From: DATACZ01 sp036258795 | GTDB lineage: Bacteria; Actinomycetota; CADDZG01; JAHWKV01 | Assembly (NCBI GenBank): GCA_036258795.1 | Contig: DATACZ010000078.1 | Location: 1-6,074 of the forward strand | Direction of reading: 5' to 3' | DNA: 6,074 bases | Shown here: positions 1-5,875 of the stretch, piece by piece | Layout: every line of letters begins with the position of its first letter | How positions within the stretch are numbered: position 1 is the first letter of the stretch | The notes under the pieces: model-generated | What the model was told of the DNA's origin: nothing | The model's input: the letters and a program-made list of their open reading frames with translations, nothing else | The model's database searches: none | Program-made: the position numbers and the translations under genes

Positions 1-108
1 ACCGATCAGTCCCCTTATCTCGCCCTCGACGATATCGACATCCACCTGCCTAAGCGCGTACAGGCCACCGAAGTGCTTGTGGACGTTGGAGATCTCGAGA
101 AGCGCCAT
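1..108 (-). CDS. livG: LivG-type ABC transporter ATP-binding protein, N-terminal fragment
   Basis: Only the first 36 codons are present; the gene runs off the left edge. Translation from the ATG at 108 begins MALLEISNVHKHFGG, continues with YALRQVDVDIVEGEI and ends at RGLIG. This is the usual opening of a LivG-family ATPase: first beta strand, the aromatic A-loop region (KHFGG), the xALxxVxxxVxxGEI strand, and the residues leading into the Walker A motif (GLIGPNGAGKT), which itself lies outside the window. By family it is one of two cytoplasmic ATPases (LivG, LivF) powering import by the LivHM channel. It starts 9 bases after the livM stop, consistent with co-transcription. No strong Shine-Dalgarno is visible beyond a weak AAGG about 13 bases upstream. 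LivG rather than LivF is chosen because of the KHFGG-L-AL pattern and the position straight after livM. Confidence 0.9.
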   Translation of the reverse strand, partial: MALLEISNVHKHFGGLYALRQVDVDIVEGEIRGLIG

Positions 109-117
109 CAGCGTCGG

Positions 118-1176
118 CTAGCCTTGCGGGATTCCCATGGATTCATCGGTGACGCCAGTCTCCTCCGGCGACGCCGCCACGCCGGCAGGCCGCCAGCCGC
201 TGGGAAGGATTCCCTGCGGGCGGAAGATCATCATCGCGACAAGAAGTGCCCCGAAGATAAAGAACCGGTACTCGTCCAGCTGAGCGAACCGGAGCTGGAC
301 CCAACCAGGAACCCCGGCAATGACGAGAGCACCAATCAGGCTTCCCCACATGCTGCCCATCCCTCCAAGAACGACCGCCACCAGGATGAAAAAAGAGGAC
401 AGTACGTCAAAGCCTGCAGGAGAAATGTAGTTGGTCTTGGCGGCCACTACTACCCCGGCAAAGCCCGCGGTGGCCGCCCCAAAGGCGAATGCCAGCAGCT
501 TCATCCTGAGCGTAGGCACCCCCATTGCCTCCGCTGCCACCTCGTCCTCTCGTATGGCCAGCCACGCCCGGCCGATGCGTGAGTTCTGAAGGTTCCGGAT
601 CACCACCATCACGAAGACTATGAGCACGAGGAGCAGGTAGTAGTAGTGTCCGGGGGCCAGCCCGAAGTCTTCCCCGATAACCGGAATCTTGGGGTGAGGA
701 ATCCCCTGAATTCCCTGAGCCCCTCGGGTCACCGGGTCCCAGTTGTTCGCAACGATGCGGACGATTTCGCCAAATCCGAGCGTGACTATGGCCAGGTAGT
801 CCCCTCTGAGCCGAAGGGTAGGGCTGCCCAATGACACCCCGATGATCATGTTGATGAATATCGCCAACAACAGGATCAGCCAGAACCCCCACTCGCTCCA
901 GAACTCGGTTTGCGAGAACCCGAACTTGATCGGGCCTGCGCCCGAGAGAATGGCCCAGCAGTACGCCCCCGTGGCGTAAAAGGCGATGTAACCAAGGTCG
1001 AGCAAGCCGGCCAGGCCGACCACTACGTTCAGCCCAAGGGCCAACAGGCAAAGCACGGCCACATTGACCAGGACCTCTTCAGCGGGAATCGATATAACGA
1101 GCGGGGCGACGGCGGCTGCTCCCAGGGCCGTCGCCGCGGAGGCCAGCGACATCTTTCTCGACGTGAAAATCTTCAT
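118..1176 (-). CDS. livM: Branched-chain amino acid ABC transporter permease LivM
   Basis: A 352-residue polytopic membrane protein of the BPD_transp_2 (LivM) family, one half of the HAAT-type importer channel. Family hallmarks in order: LNVVVGLAGLLDLGYIAFYA (50-69); SPTLRLRGDYLAIVTLGFGE (118-137); the region NNWDPVTRGAQGIQGIP (144-160) typical of LivM; a cytoplasmic coupling loop around SRIGRAWLAIREDEVAAEAM (199-218) that would contact the ATPases; GGMGSMWGSLIGA (271-283); and FRPQGILP near the end. It finishes with a polar tail of about 26 residues. The frame stays open a further 82 codons upstream, but that extension is arginine/glycine-rich, lacks the family pattern and lies over livH. 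The ATG at 1176 fits the family and forms a 4-base ATGA overlap with the livH stop, implying translational coupling. A GGGGAGG and an AGGGGG lie just upstream. The substrate cannot be read from the permease alone. Confidence 0.95.
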   Translation of the reverse strand: MKIFTSRKMSLASAATALGAAAVAPLVISIPAEEVLVNVAVLCLLALGLNVVVGLAGLLDLGYIAFYATGAYCWAILSGAGPIKFGFSQTEFWSEWGFWLILLLAIFINMIIGVSLGSPTLRLRGDYLAIVTLGFGEIVRIVANNWDPVTRGAQGIQGIPHPKIPVIGEDFGLAPGHYYYLLLVLIVFVMVVIRNLQNSRIGRAWLAIREDEVAAEAMGVPTLRMKLLAFAFGAATAGFAGVVVAAKTNYISPAGFDVLSSFFILVAVVLGGMGSMWGSLIGALVIAGVPGWVQLRFAQLDEYRFFIFGALLVAMMIFRPQGILPSGWRPAGVAASPEETGVTDESMGIPQG

Positions 1177-2129
1177 GACCCCCTGGCCTCCCCGAGGAGG
1201 CCGGTGGGCCGGAACATGAGCACCGCCACCAGGATTAGAAATGCCACCACGTCCCTCCACTGAGTCCCAAAGCAGCCCGCGGCGACGTTCTCGACGACTC
1301 CTAGCACGAGGCCACCAAGGGCGGCTCCCCGGATATTGCCGATGCCACCCAGCACCGCCGCGGTAAACGCCTTGATGCCGGGCAGGAAGCCGATGGCGAA
1401 CCTGGTGACCCCGAAGGACCATCCGAAGAGAAGGCCCGCCGCACCTCCCGAGAGCCCTCCGAGCAGGAAGGTGATCCGGATTACCCTGTCGATGTCCACG
1501 CCCATCAATCCGGCCGTCTCCGGGTCCTGGGCCACAGCCCTGATCCCACGCCCGGTCTTGGACCGGCCAACGAACTGGTCCAGAGCCACCATCATGGCCA
1601 CGGCGACTAGGAGGATGATGACGTCCCTGTTTTGGATCTTCACCCTCGTTATCGCTTCGGGCAGCCAGCCGGAAAAGAAGGTCTCCTCGAGATCGAGAAA
1701 TACCTTTGACCGAACCGTCTGCGGATAGGACTCAAGGTTTGGCCCCCGCCATATCCGGACCAGGTTGCTCATAAACAAAGATGCGCCAATTGCGCTGATG
1801 AGGAAGGCGAGCCTGGGGGCGGCACGCTTTCGCAGAGGCCGGTAGGCGAGCCTTTCGAGCACTACGGCCGCGCCCCCTCCGATAAGCATTGCGGGAATGA
1901 AGGCAAACGCCAGAAGCAGAGAGCCTGAAAGAGCCGTCTGGGCGCCGTCTGGAGCGAACGCGGTGATGGTGAGAAAGCCTCCCAGCGATCCGAACATGAA
2001 GATCTCGGAGTGGGCGAAGTTGATTAGCTGCAGCACCCCGTAGACGAGGGTGTACCCCAGAGCCACCAGAGCGTAGATCGATCCGGTCGACAGGCCCCCC
2101 GCCAACCGGAAGGGAAGCTCACTACTCAA
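1173..2129 (-). CDS. livH: Branched-chain amino acid ABC transporter permease LivH
   Basis: A 318-residue integral membrane permease of the BPD_transp_2 (LivH) family, partner of LivM. Landmarks: GGLSTGSIYALVALGYTLVY (11-30), GVLQLINFAHSEIFMFGSLG (31-50), the YRPLRKRAAPRLAFLISAIG loop (96-115), the ATPase-coupling loop SKTGRGIRAVAQDPETAGLM (190-209), and KAFTAAVLGGIGNIRGAALG (253-272). These are diagnostic of LivH rather than LivM. The best start is a TTG at 2129. The frame upstream has no ATG or GTG before a TGA at 2160-2162, and TTG places the first membrane helix at the usual distance from the N-terminus. A GGGGAA lies about 15 bases upstream, longer than ideal, so initiation may be weak. 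The gene follows a strong hairpin terminator after livK by 32 bases and has no visible promoter of its own, so expression probably relies on readthrough. The 3' end overlaps livM by ATGA. Confidence 0.94.
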   Translation of the reverse strand: MSSELPFRLAGGLSTGSIYALVALGYTLVYGVLQLINFAHSEIFMFGSLGGFLTITAFAPDGAQTALSGSLLLAFAFIPAMLIGGGAAVVLERLAYRPLRKRAAPRLAFLISAIGASLFMSNLVRIWRGPNLESYPQTVRSKVFLDLEETFFSGWLPEAITRVKIQNRDVIILLVAVAMMVALDQFVGRSKTGRGIRAVAQDPETAGLMGVDIDRVIRITFLLGGLSGGAAGLLFGWSFGVTRFAIGFLPGIKAFTAAVLGGIGNIRGAALGGLVLGVVENVAAGCFGTQWRDVVAFLILVAVLMFRPTGLLGEARGS

Positions 2130-2161
2130 ACAGTCTGGAATGCGTTCCCCCAGCCCGTGTC

Positions 2162-2194
2162 AAAAAGAGGAAGAGGGCCCGAGGCCCTCTTCCT
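2162..2194 (-). terminator. Intrinsic terminator/attenuator between livK and livH
   Basis: A perfect 12-bp inverted repeat lies here, read on the minus strand as AGGAAGAGGGCC, loop TCG, GGCCCTCTTCCT. It is followed by C and then five T residues. A GC-rich stem, tight 3-base loop and U-tract are the textbook form of a Rho-independent terminator for the minus strand. It sits 26 bases after the livK stop and 32 bases before the livH start. The plus-strand reading lacks a T-run, so the terminator is directional. Because livH, livM and livG follow on the same strand with no obvious promoter, it most likely works as a partial terminator that lowers permease and ATPase mRNA relative to the binding protein. 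Confidence 0.85.
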
Positions 2195-2220
2195 AGAGGT
2201 TGGCAGATGGGCGTTTCCGA

Positions 2221-3513
2221 TTAGGACCCCGCGACTTCCTCCACGGGACCAACCTCGGTGATCTTTCCATCCCTTATCACGTACACCACGATGGGGCCCG
2301 GCGTAACCTGTCCGTTTTCAGCGAAACGGAAGCGTTTCGTCACGCCCTCGTAGTCGATCTTTCTAACCTCTTCCACCACGCACTGCCTCGTAACTGCATC
2401 GGCACCGCCCCTGCCGCAGGCTCGGATAGCCTCGATGGTCACGTTGGCGACGTCATAACCTTCCGCGGCATAGATCTCAGGCTGAACCTTGAAGCGGTCC
2501 GAGTAGGCTCGGGCAAATTCCCGTGCCTTTGGGTCCGAGGAGGCGTTCGGATCACCGCACGGGCACAGCAGAATCACTCCTTCGGCGGCTTCTGTGCCTA
2601 TGTCGGTTCCAATGGTGGCCGTCTTGCTGCCATCACCGGAGGCGATCAGACCGTCGTAGCCCTTCTCTCTGAGCTGCTTGGCCAGGAGCTGGAACTCGCT
2701 GGCGTAACCTCCGTAGAACACCGCATCGGGGTCCTCTGCGAGCACCGAATCGACAAGGGCGGTGTAGTCGGTGGTCGGCTCGATGCCTTCATCCAACACA
2801 ACCTCCATGCCCGCGTCCCTGACCGCAGGAACCACCACCTGAGCGAGCCCCTGACCGTAAGCGCTCTTGTCGTTTACCACCGCCACCCTCCTGCAGTTCA
2901 GTGCTTCGAAGAGCGGCCCGACCGCCTTACCCTGATCGTCGTCATTGGCAAGTCCACGGAAGAAGGTCTTCCAACCCTGCTCGACCAGATCCACCCTCGT
3001 GGCGGAGGCCGAGATGAGAAGCAAGCCGGCTCCGCTGAACAGGCCACCGGTCGCGCCCGTCTCGCCGGAGAATCCTCCTCCCATGACCGCGATCACCGAC
3101 GGGTCTGCGATGAATTGTTGAGCAATCGGGATGGCGGTGTTGATGTTGGTGGCGGCGTCCTTGTTATCCACCGGCCGGAACTCCAGGTTAACGGGAAGGT
3201 CTCCCTTGGCATTAGCCTGGTCGATTGCCAGTTGAGCCCCGTTATGACTCGGGATGATGATCTGGGAGTTGGCCCCAGTCCGGTCGCCAAAGGTTCCTAT
3301 GACCAGGGTCTTCTTGCCGGGTTGGCCGGCTTGCGCAAGTCGAAACGAACCGCCGTCCGCTGCGGCTGACCGCTCCCTGAGTCCCTCCGTAGAGCATTCC
3401 GCCGCCTGGCGACGCTTTTCACCACCACCGTCGCCATCGCCGCCACACGCGGCGGCAACCAAAGCAAGGCAGAGCAACAAAGCTAGCCATAACCTGCTCC
3501 GACTTCTTTGCAT
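2221..3513 (-). CDS. livK: Branched-chain amino acid ABC transporter substrate-binding lipoprotein (LivK/LivJ type)
   Basis: A 430-residue secreted lipoprotein of the Peripla_BP_6 (type I periplasmic-binding) fold. A positively charged start (MQRSRSRLW), a hydrophobic stretch at 8-22 and the lipobox LVAAAC predict lipidation at Cys23, followed by a GDGDGGG linker. The two-lobe binding domain starts near KKTLVIGTFGDRTGA (67-81). Recognisable blocks include NGAQLAIDQANAKG (91-104), PSVIAVMGGGFSGETGA (138-154), AVVNDKSAYGQGLA (211-224), DAVFYGGYASEFQLLAKQLR (263-282) and the late YAAEGYDVANVTIEAI (348-363). It would capture the ligand outside the membrane and hand it to LivHM; branched-chain amino acids are the family default, not proven here. 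It is longer than E. coli LivJ/LivK because of a 40-residue polar insert before the domain. After the lipid Cys it has six cysteines (40, 207, 317, 319, 366, 378), including a CPC motif. The ATG start is supported by GAAAGGGGG 8 bases upstream. Confidence 0.94.
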   Translation of the reverse strand: MQRSRSRLWLALLLCLALVAAACGGDGDGGGEKRRQAAECSTEGLRERSAAADGGSFRLAQAGQPGKKTLVIGTFGDRTGANSQIIIPSHNGAQLAIDQANAKGDLPVNLEFRPVDNKDAATNINTAIPIAQQFIADPSVIAVMGGGFSGETGATGGLFSGAGLLLISASATRVDLVEQGWKTFFRGLANDDDQGKAVGPLFEALNCRRVAVVNDKSAYGQGLAQVVVPAVRDAGMEVVLDEGIEPTTDYTALVDSVLAEDPDAVFYGGYASEFQLLAKQLREKGYDGLIASGDGSKTATIGTDIGTEAAEGVILLCPCGDPNASSDPKAREFARAYSDRFKVQPEIYAAEGYDVANVTIEAIRACGRGGADAVTRQCVVEEVRKIDYEGVTKRFRFAENGQVTPGPIVVYVIRDGKITEVGPVEEVAGS

Positions 3514-3521
3514 CCCGACTG

Positions 3522-3557
3522 CCCCCTTTCTGGCGCGAAAAACCTCAAACGGTAAGG
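3522..3557 (-). promoter_or_regulatory. livK leader: Shine-Dalgarno within tandem small hairpins
   Basis: The livK Shine-Dalgarno is GAAAGGGGG (complement of 3522-3530), 8 bases before the ATG. Its first part can pair with TTTTTC just upstream (3537-3542), giving a 6-bp stem with two G-U pairs and a hexanucleotide loop GCGCCA. Directly before it, CCTT/GAGG (3543-3557) can form a second small hairpin with loop ACCGTTT. The Shine-Dalgarno is certain enough to fix the livK start. The hairpins are short and weak, and a regulatory role is only inferred from their tandem position over the ribosome site. Confidence 0.5.
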
Positions 3558-3564
3558 CGACGGA

Positions 3565-3570
3565 ATTCTA
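3565..3570 (-). promoter_or_regulatory. Possible -10 box for livK (weak)
   Basis: TAGAAT on the minus strand matches the -10 consensus TATAAT at five of six positions and lies about 50 bases before the livK ATG. No convincing TTGACA-like -35 box is found 15-19 bases further upstream. It would give a leader of roughly 45 bases that starts close to the tandem hairpins over the Shine-Dalgarno. An internal livK promoter would fit the need for large amounts of binding protein, but this rests on a single hexamer. Confidence 0.22.
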
Positions 3571-3575
3571 TAACT

Positions 3576-3597
3576 CCCGACCCCCAAAGGGCTCGGG
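3576..3597 (-). other. Hairpin in the gap after the upstream binding-protein gene
   Basis: On the minus strand CCCGA, bulge G, CCC, loop TTT, GGG, bulge GG, TCGGG can fold into an imperfect 8-bp hairpin, 11 bases after the stop of the upstream binding-protein gene. No T-run follows, so it is not a standard intrinsic terminator. It could be a processing or stability element, a Rho-dependent or U-less terminator, or a chance fold in GC-rich DNA. Confidence 0.3.
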
Positions 3598-3608
3598 GCG
3601 TCTTGATC

Positions 3609-4757
3609 TCAGCCCCTCGCCGGCGCCCTTCGTTGAAGACGGTCGGATCGCCCAGTTAGCCTCCAACCGCCCGCAACGGACTCGTAGATCCAGACCGGTG
3701 GGTTAACCAATTCTCCAGAACCTGAAGGGTCGTACTCGTACATCTTCGAGTCGCCGAGGAAGCTGCGGTTCAGCCGCAGAAATTGTGCCACCGCACTGGG
3801 GTTGCCCTCCACCTCCTCCACCGCCTCCAGGATCATGACAGCCCCCTCGTACGCCTCGAGGGCGAAGGGGACTGGAGCCGTACCGAATCTCCTCCGATAC
3901 TCCGAAGCGAAGGCTCTCACGGCAGAGTCGCTCGGGTCCGCCGCCAGCGAGCTGCCTATCACTCCCGGTCCCACCCCCTGGCGATGCACCTCCCTAAGCT
4001 CGTGTGACGCAATGAACAGCCCCCTGTAGCCCGCCTGCCGCAGGGCATCGAACAGGGCCTTGCCCACGTCGCCAGCTCCTCCATACAGGACCGCGTCCGG
4101 CGGGGCCTGAATCACCGAGTTTGCCAGGGCCCCAAAGTTTTGCCTGGACCTGATGACCTCTGACCGGCTAACCGGACGCTTCAAGGCTTCTATCGCTTGT
4201 TTTGCCCCCGCTTCAAAGGACTCTCCTCTGTCACCCTCCTGACGAAAGATCCCTATACCGCCACTCACCTGCCCGGCGATCAGTGCGGCTAGGGCCTGAC
4301 CCTCCTGCCGGTCGCTAGGAATGAGGCGCCGAAACACTCCTCGTTCGGATGAAGGCACGGAGTCAGTGCTGACCGTAGGGACCAAGAACGGTATGCCCGC
4401 CCGCTCAAGGATGGGAGCGGCCACCTCAACCTCGTCATCGGTGAATGGACCGACCACGCCCACCAGCCGTTCGGTCCTCGCGAGATCCTGAGATGCGGCA
4501 TCCGTGCCCTCTGGCGTCCCTCGGGTGTTACGCCTTTCGAGCTGTATCTGGTAACGGGAGTCCGGGTTTTCGTTGTATTCGCGGATCGCCATCTCGACCC
4601 CATTGATCATTCCGACGGCTTGGGCGGCATCCCCATCCAGCTTGGCCAGGGAACCGAGGAGAAGCCTGTCCCTGCCGGCTCCCGTGGGAACCTGGTCCCC
4701 TCCACAACCAACCGCCAGCAGGGCAAACAGTAGGCAGGTTAGACACCTGCGGCTCAT
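3609..4757 (-). CDS. LivJ/AmiC-fold substrate-binding lipoprotein coupled to the ANTAR regulator
   Basis: A 382-residue Peripla_BP_6-type protein, distinct from LivK in this window. A short signal (MSRRCLTCLLFALLAVGC) with lipobox LAVGC predicts lipidation at Cys18, followed by GGD and a linker. The type I binding fold begins at RLLLGSLAKLDGDAA (31-45). Next come INGVEMAIREYNENP (51-65), LVGVVGPFTDDEVEVAAPIL (98-117), GIPFLVPTVSTDSVPS (121-136), RRLIPSDRQEGQALAALI (143-160), DAVLYGGAGDVGKALFDALR (221-240) and ALEAYEGAVMILEAV (299-313). There is no cysteine after Cys18, unlike LivK. The ATG at 4757 overlaps the TGA of the response-regulator gene by 4 bases, and no good Shine-Dalgarno lies within about 15 bases upstream. 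Translation therefore probably depends on ribosomes finishing the regulator. It may be a second ligand receptor for the LivHMGF importer, or an extracytoplasmic sensor acting with the regulator. The ligand is unknown. Confidence 0.9.
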   Translation of the reverse strand: MSRRCLTCLLFALLAVGCGGDQVPTGAGRDRLLLGSLAKLDGDAAQAVGMINGVEMAIREYNENPDSRYQIQLERRNTRGTPEGTDAASQDLARTERLVGVVGPFTDDEVEVAAPILERAGIPFLVPTVSTDSVPSSERGVFRRLIPSDRQEGQALAALIAGQVSGGIGIFRQEGDRGESFEAGAKQAIEALKRPVSRSEVIRSRQNFGALANSVIQAPPDAVLYGGAGDVGKALFDALRQAGYRGLFIASHELREVHRQGVGPGVIGSSLAADPSDSAVRAFASEYRRRFGTAPVPFALEAYEGAVMILEAVEEVEGNPSAVAQFLRLNRSFLGDSKMYEYDPSGSGELVNPPVWIYESVAGGWRLTGRSDRLQRRAPARG

Positions 4758-5359
4758 TGCTGACGCAGTAGCTGATCCGCGACTTCCCTCATGCTCGAGC
4801 GCCGCTGCATGGCAAGCTTCTGGATAAAGCGAAACGAGTCCTGCTCCGAGAGCCCATGGGTCTGCATAAGCACCCCCTTGGCCCGCTCCACCAGCTTGCG
4901 GCTCTCCAAACGCTCGCTAAGATTTTTTGACTCTGCGGCCAGGGCCCGGACCTCAGCCCACCGGGCCATTGCTAGCTCAACTGCAGGCACGAGATCGCCC
5001 TTGTCGAAGGGCTTCACCAGGTAGGCCATGGCTCCCGTGCGGGTGGCCTGCTCCACGAGGTCCCGCTGGCTGAAGGCGGTGAGGATAAGCACTGCCGCTA
5101 ACTCCTCCTCGTTGATGCGGGCGGCGGCGGTCAGCCCATCCATTCCGGGCATGAAGATGTCCAGGATCACGAGGTCGGGTTTCAGCTCCTGGGTCAGCTG
5201 GAGGGCGGTCTCTCCGTTACCGGCTTCGCCCACCACTTCGTAACCCTCCTCCTCCAGCATCTCGCGCAGGTCCAGGCGAATGATGGCCTCGTCTTCGGCA
5301 ATGACAATACGGGAGGCGTGATCCACAAGTGGAAAGATAGCAGGGAGGTATGTTTTCAA
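4754..5359 (-). CDS. pdtaR: Receiver-ANTAR response regulator, PdtaR-like RNA-binding antiterminator
   Basis: About 201 residues: an N-terminal CheY-like receiver, a helical linker and a C-terminal ANTAR domain. In the receiver, the acidic residues of AEDEA (E22, D23), phosphoacceptor D67 (DLVILDIFMPGMDG), T94 (LTAF) and K116 (LVKPFDK) are all present, so it should be phosphorylated by a histidine kinase; none is encoded here. Residues 130-155 look like a coiled-coil linker. The ANTAR domain (about 150-198) shows the signature KLVERAKGVLMQTHGLSEQD, then FRFIQKLAM and REVADQLL. ANTAR proteins bind paired RNA hairpins and prevent termination or alter translation. The first start is a TTG at 5359; a GTG at 5326 would give a 190-residue protein starting 8 residues before IAEDEA, also normal for the family. 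Neither has a clear Shine-Dalgarno. The stop overlaps the start of the downstream binding-protein gene. The symbol is by resemblance to Mycobacterium PdtaR, not proven orthology. Confidence 0.92.
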   Translation of the reverse strand: MKTYLPAIFPLVDHASRIVIAEDEAIIRLDLREMLEEEGYEVVGEAGNGETALQLTQELKPDLVILDIFMPGMDGLTAAARINEEELAAVLILTAFSQRDLVEQATRTGAMAYLVKPFDKGDLVPAVELAMARWAEVRALAAESKNLSERLESRKLVERAKGVLMQTHGLSEQDSFRFIQKLAMQRRSSMREVADQLLRQQ

Positions 5360-5366
5360 GTCTCTG

Positions 5367-5383
5367 AGCTCGAGCGGCGAGCT
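5367..5383 (-). other. Hairpin directly upstream of the ANTAR regulator start
   Basis: On the minus strand AGCTCG, loop CCGCT, CGAGCT forms a perfect 6-bp GC-rich stem ending 7 bases before the TTG at 5359. It lies where a Shine-Dalgarno for that TTG would be. It could limit initiation there or mark an RNA control site for the regulator's own mRNA; there is no following T-run, so it is not an intrinsic terminator. Chance is also possible in this GC-rich DNA. Confidence 0.35.
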
Positions 5384-5407
5384 GGACGGCGCTTCGGGTT
5401 GGGCCTC

Positions 5408-5848
5408 TCAGCTACCCAAGAAAGAGTCGACGGCCCAGCGGTGAGCGGGTAGTCCGGCCAAATAGGCAAGCGCCAGCAGGGCCACGGAATTTCTCAGGAT
5501 GTGCTTGATCTGAATGGGTTCCGTGGAGTTCCTGCGGCAACCGCAAGGGATTCGCCGTCCTCTGATCAGGTTTATCCCGATGGCCACGGTGAAGATCGCC
5601 AGCAATCCGATGCCTACCCGGGAAGCCCAGGAGACACCGATTCCCACCAGTAGTGCCGTCCCTAGCGTCGCCTCGACCCACGCAACCAGCCGGGCTGCTG
5701 CCCCGGCAGTGACCCGGGGAATCAGCCGGTAAAGACGGATCGCATCGGCGAAATCTCCGAGATCGGTCATCTTGGACGCGCCTGACCAGAGGAAGATGGT
5801 CCCGAGGACGAACCGGATCAGCAGTCCCAGCGAGGCTTCATCTTGCAA
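5408..5848 (-). CDS. MauE/DoxX-family redox-associated membrane protein
   Basis: A 146-residue protein with four predicted membrane helices, roughly 8-25, 50-70, 76-95 and 119-137, the usual size and topology of MauE/DoxX-like proteins. The first helix contains RFVLGTIFLWSGASKMTD, the DoxX/MauE opening in which a Lys follows the small-residue stretch. After the third helix comes GRRIPCGCRRNSTEPI with a CxC pair (C102, C104), matching the GRxxxCGCFG motif seen in MauE relatives. The related MauE of methylamine utilisation is needed for maturation of a disulfide-rich enzyme; here no mau genes are present, so a general role in thiol-disulfide chemistry at the membrane is inferred. The TTG at 5848 is chosen because AGGAG lies 10 bases upstream and the first helix follows at once; no ATG or GTG in frame precedes it. 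The gene begins 27 bases after a tRNA, and a gap of 48 bases separates its stop from the regulator's TTG. Substrate and partner are unknown. Confidence 0.8.
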   Translation of the reverse strand: MQDEASLGLLIRFVLGTIFLWSGASKMTDLGDFADAIRLYRLIPRVTAGAAARLVAWVEATLGTALLVGIGVSWASRVGIGLLAIFTVAIGINLIRGRRIPCGCRRNSTEPIQIKHILRNSVALLALAYLAGLPAHRWAVDSFLGS

Positions 5849-5858
5849 TCGGTGTTAT

Positions 5859-5863
5859 CTCCT
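5859..5863 (-). promoter_or_regulatory. Shine-Dalgarno fixing the TTG start of the MauE-like gene
   Basis: AGGAG (within TTAGGAGATAA on the minus strand) lies 10 bases before the TTG at 5848. It is the only good ribosome site in the area and supports the non-ATG start. It falls in the 27-base gap after the tRNA. Confidence 0.6.
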
Positions 5864-5875
5864 AACTTGCGTGGG

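Noticed and set aside
73..582. A 169-codon plus-strand open frame opposite livM
   Set aside because: Its composition is Arg/His/Pro-rich, it has no recognisable domain, and it is antisense to a strongly supported permease.
1177..1422. An 82-codon N-terminal extension of livM in the same open frame
   Set aside because: It is Arg/Gly/Pro-rich, lacks the LivM pattern and lies over livH coding sequence; the ATG at 1176 with ATGA overlap is the natural start.
2200..3369. A 389-codon plus-strand open frame opposite livK
   Set aside because: It is antisense to a clear Peripla_BP_6 gene; the translation shows no family pattern and is His/Arg/Gly-rich as expected of a GC-rich shadow frame.
3254..3706. 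A 150-codon plus-strand open frame across the livK/upstream-gene gap
   Set aside because: It overlaps the 5' end of livK and the 3' end of the upstream gene on the opposite strand, with low-complexity Ser/Pro content and no ribosome site noted.
4754..5359. Reading the regulator as an AmiR orthologue
   Set aside because: AmiR has a degenerate receiver; this protein retains D67, T94 and K116, so it fits the PdtaR-type phosphorylated class better.
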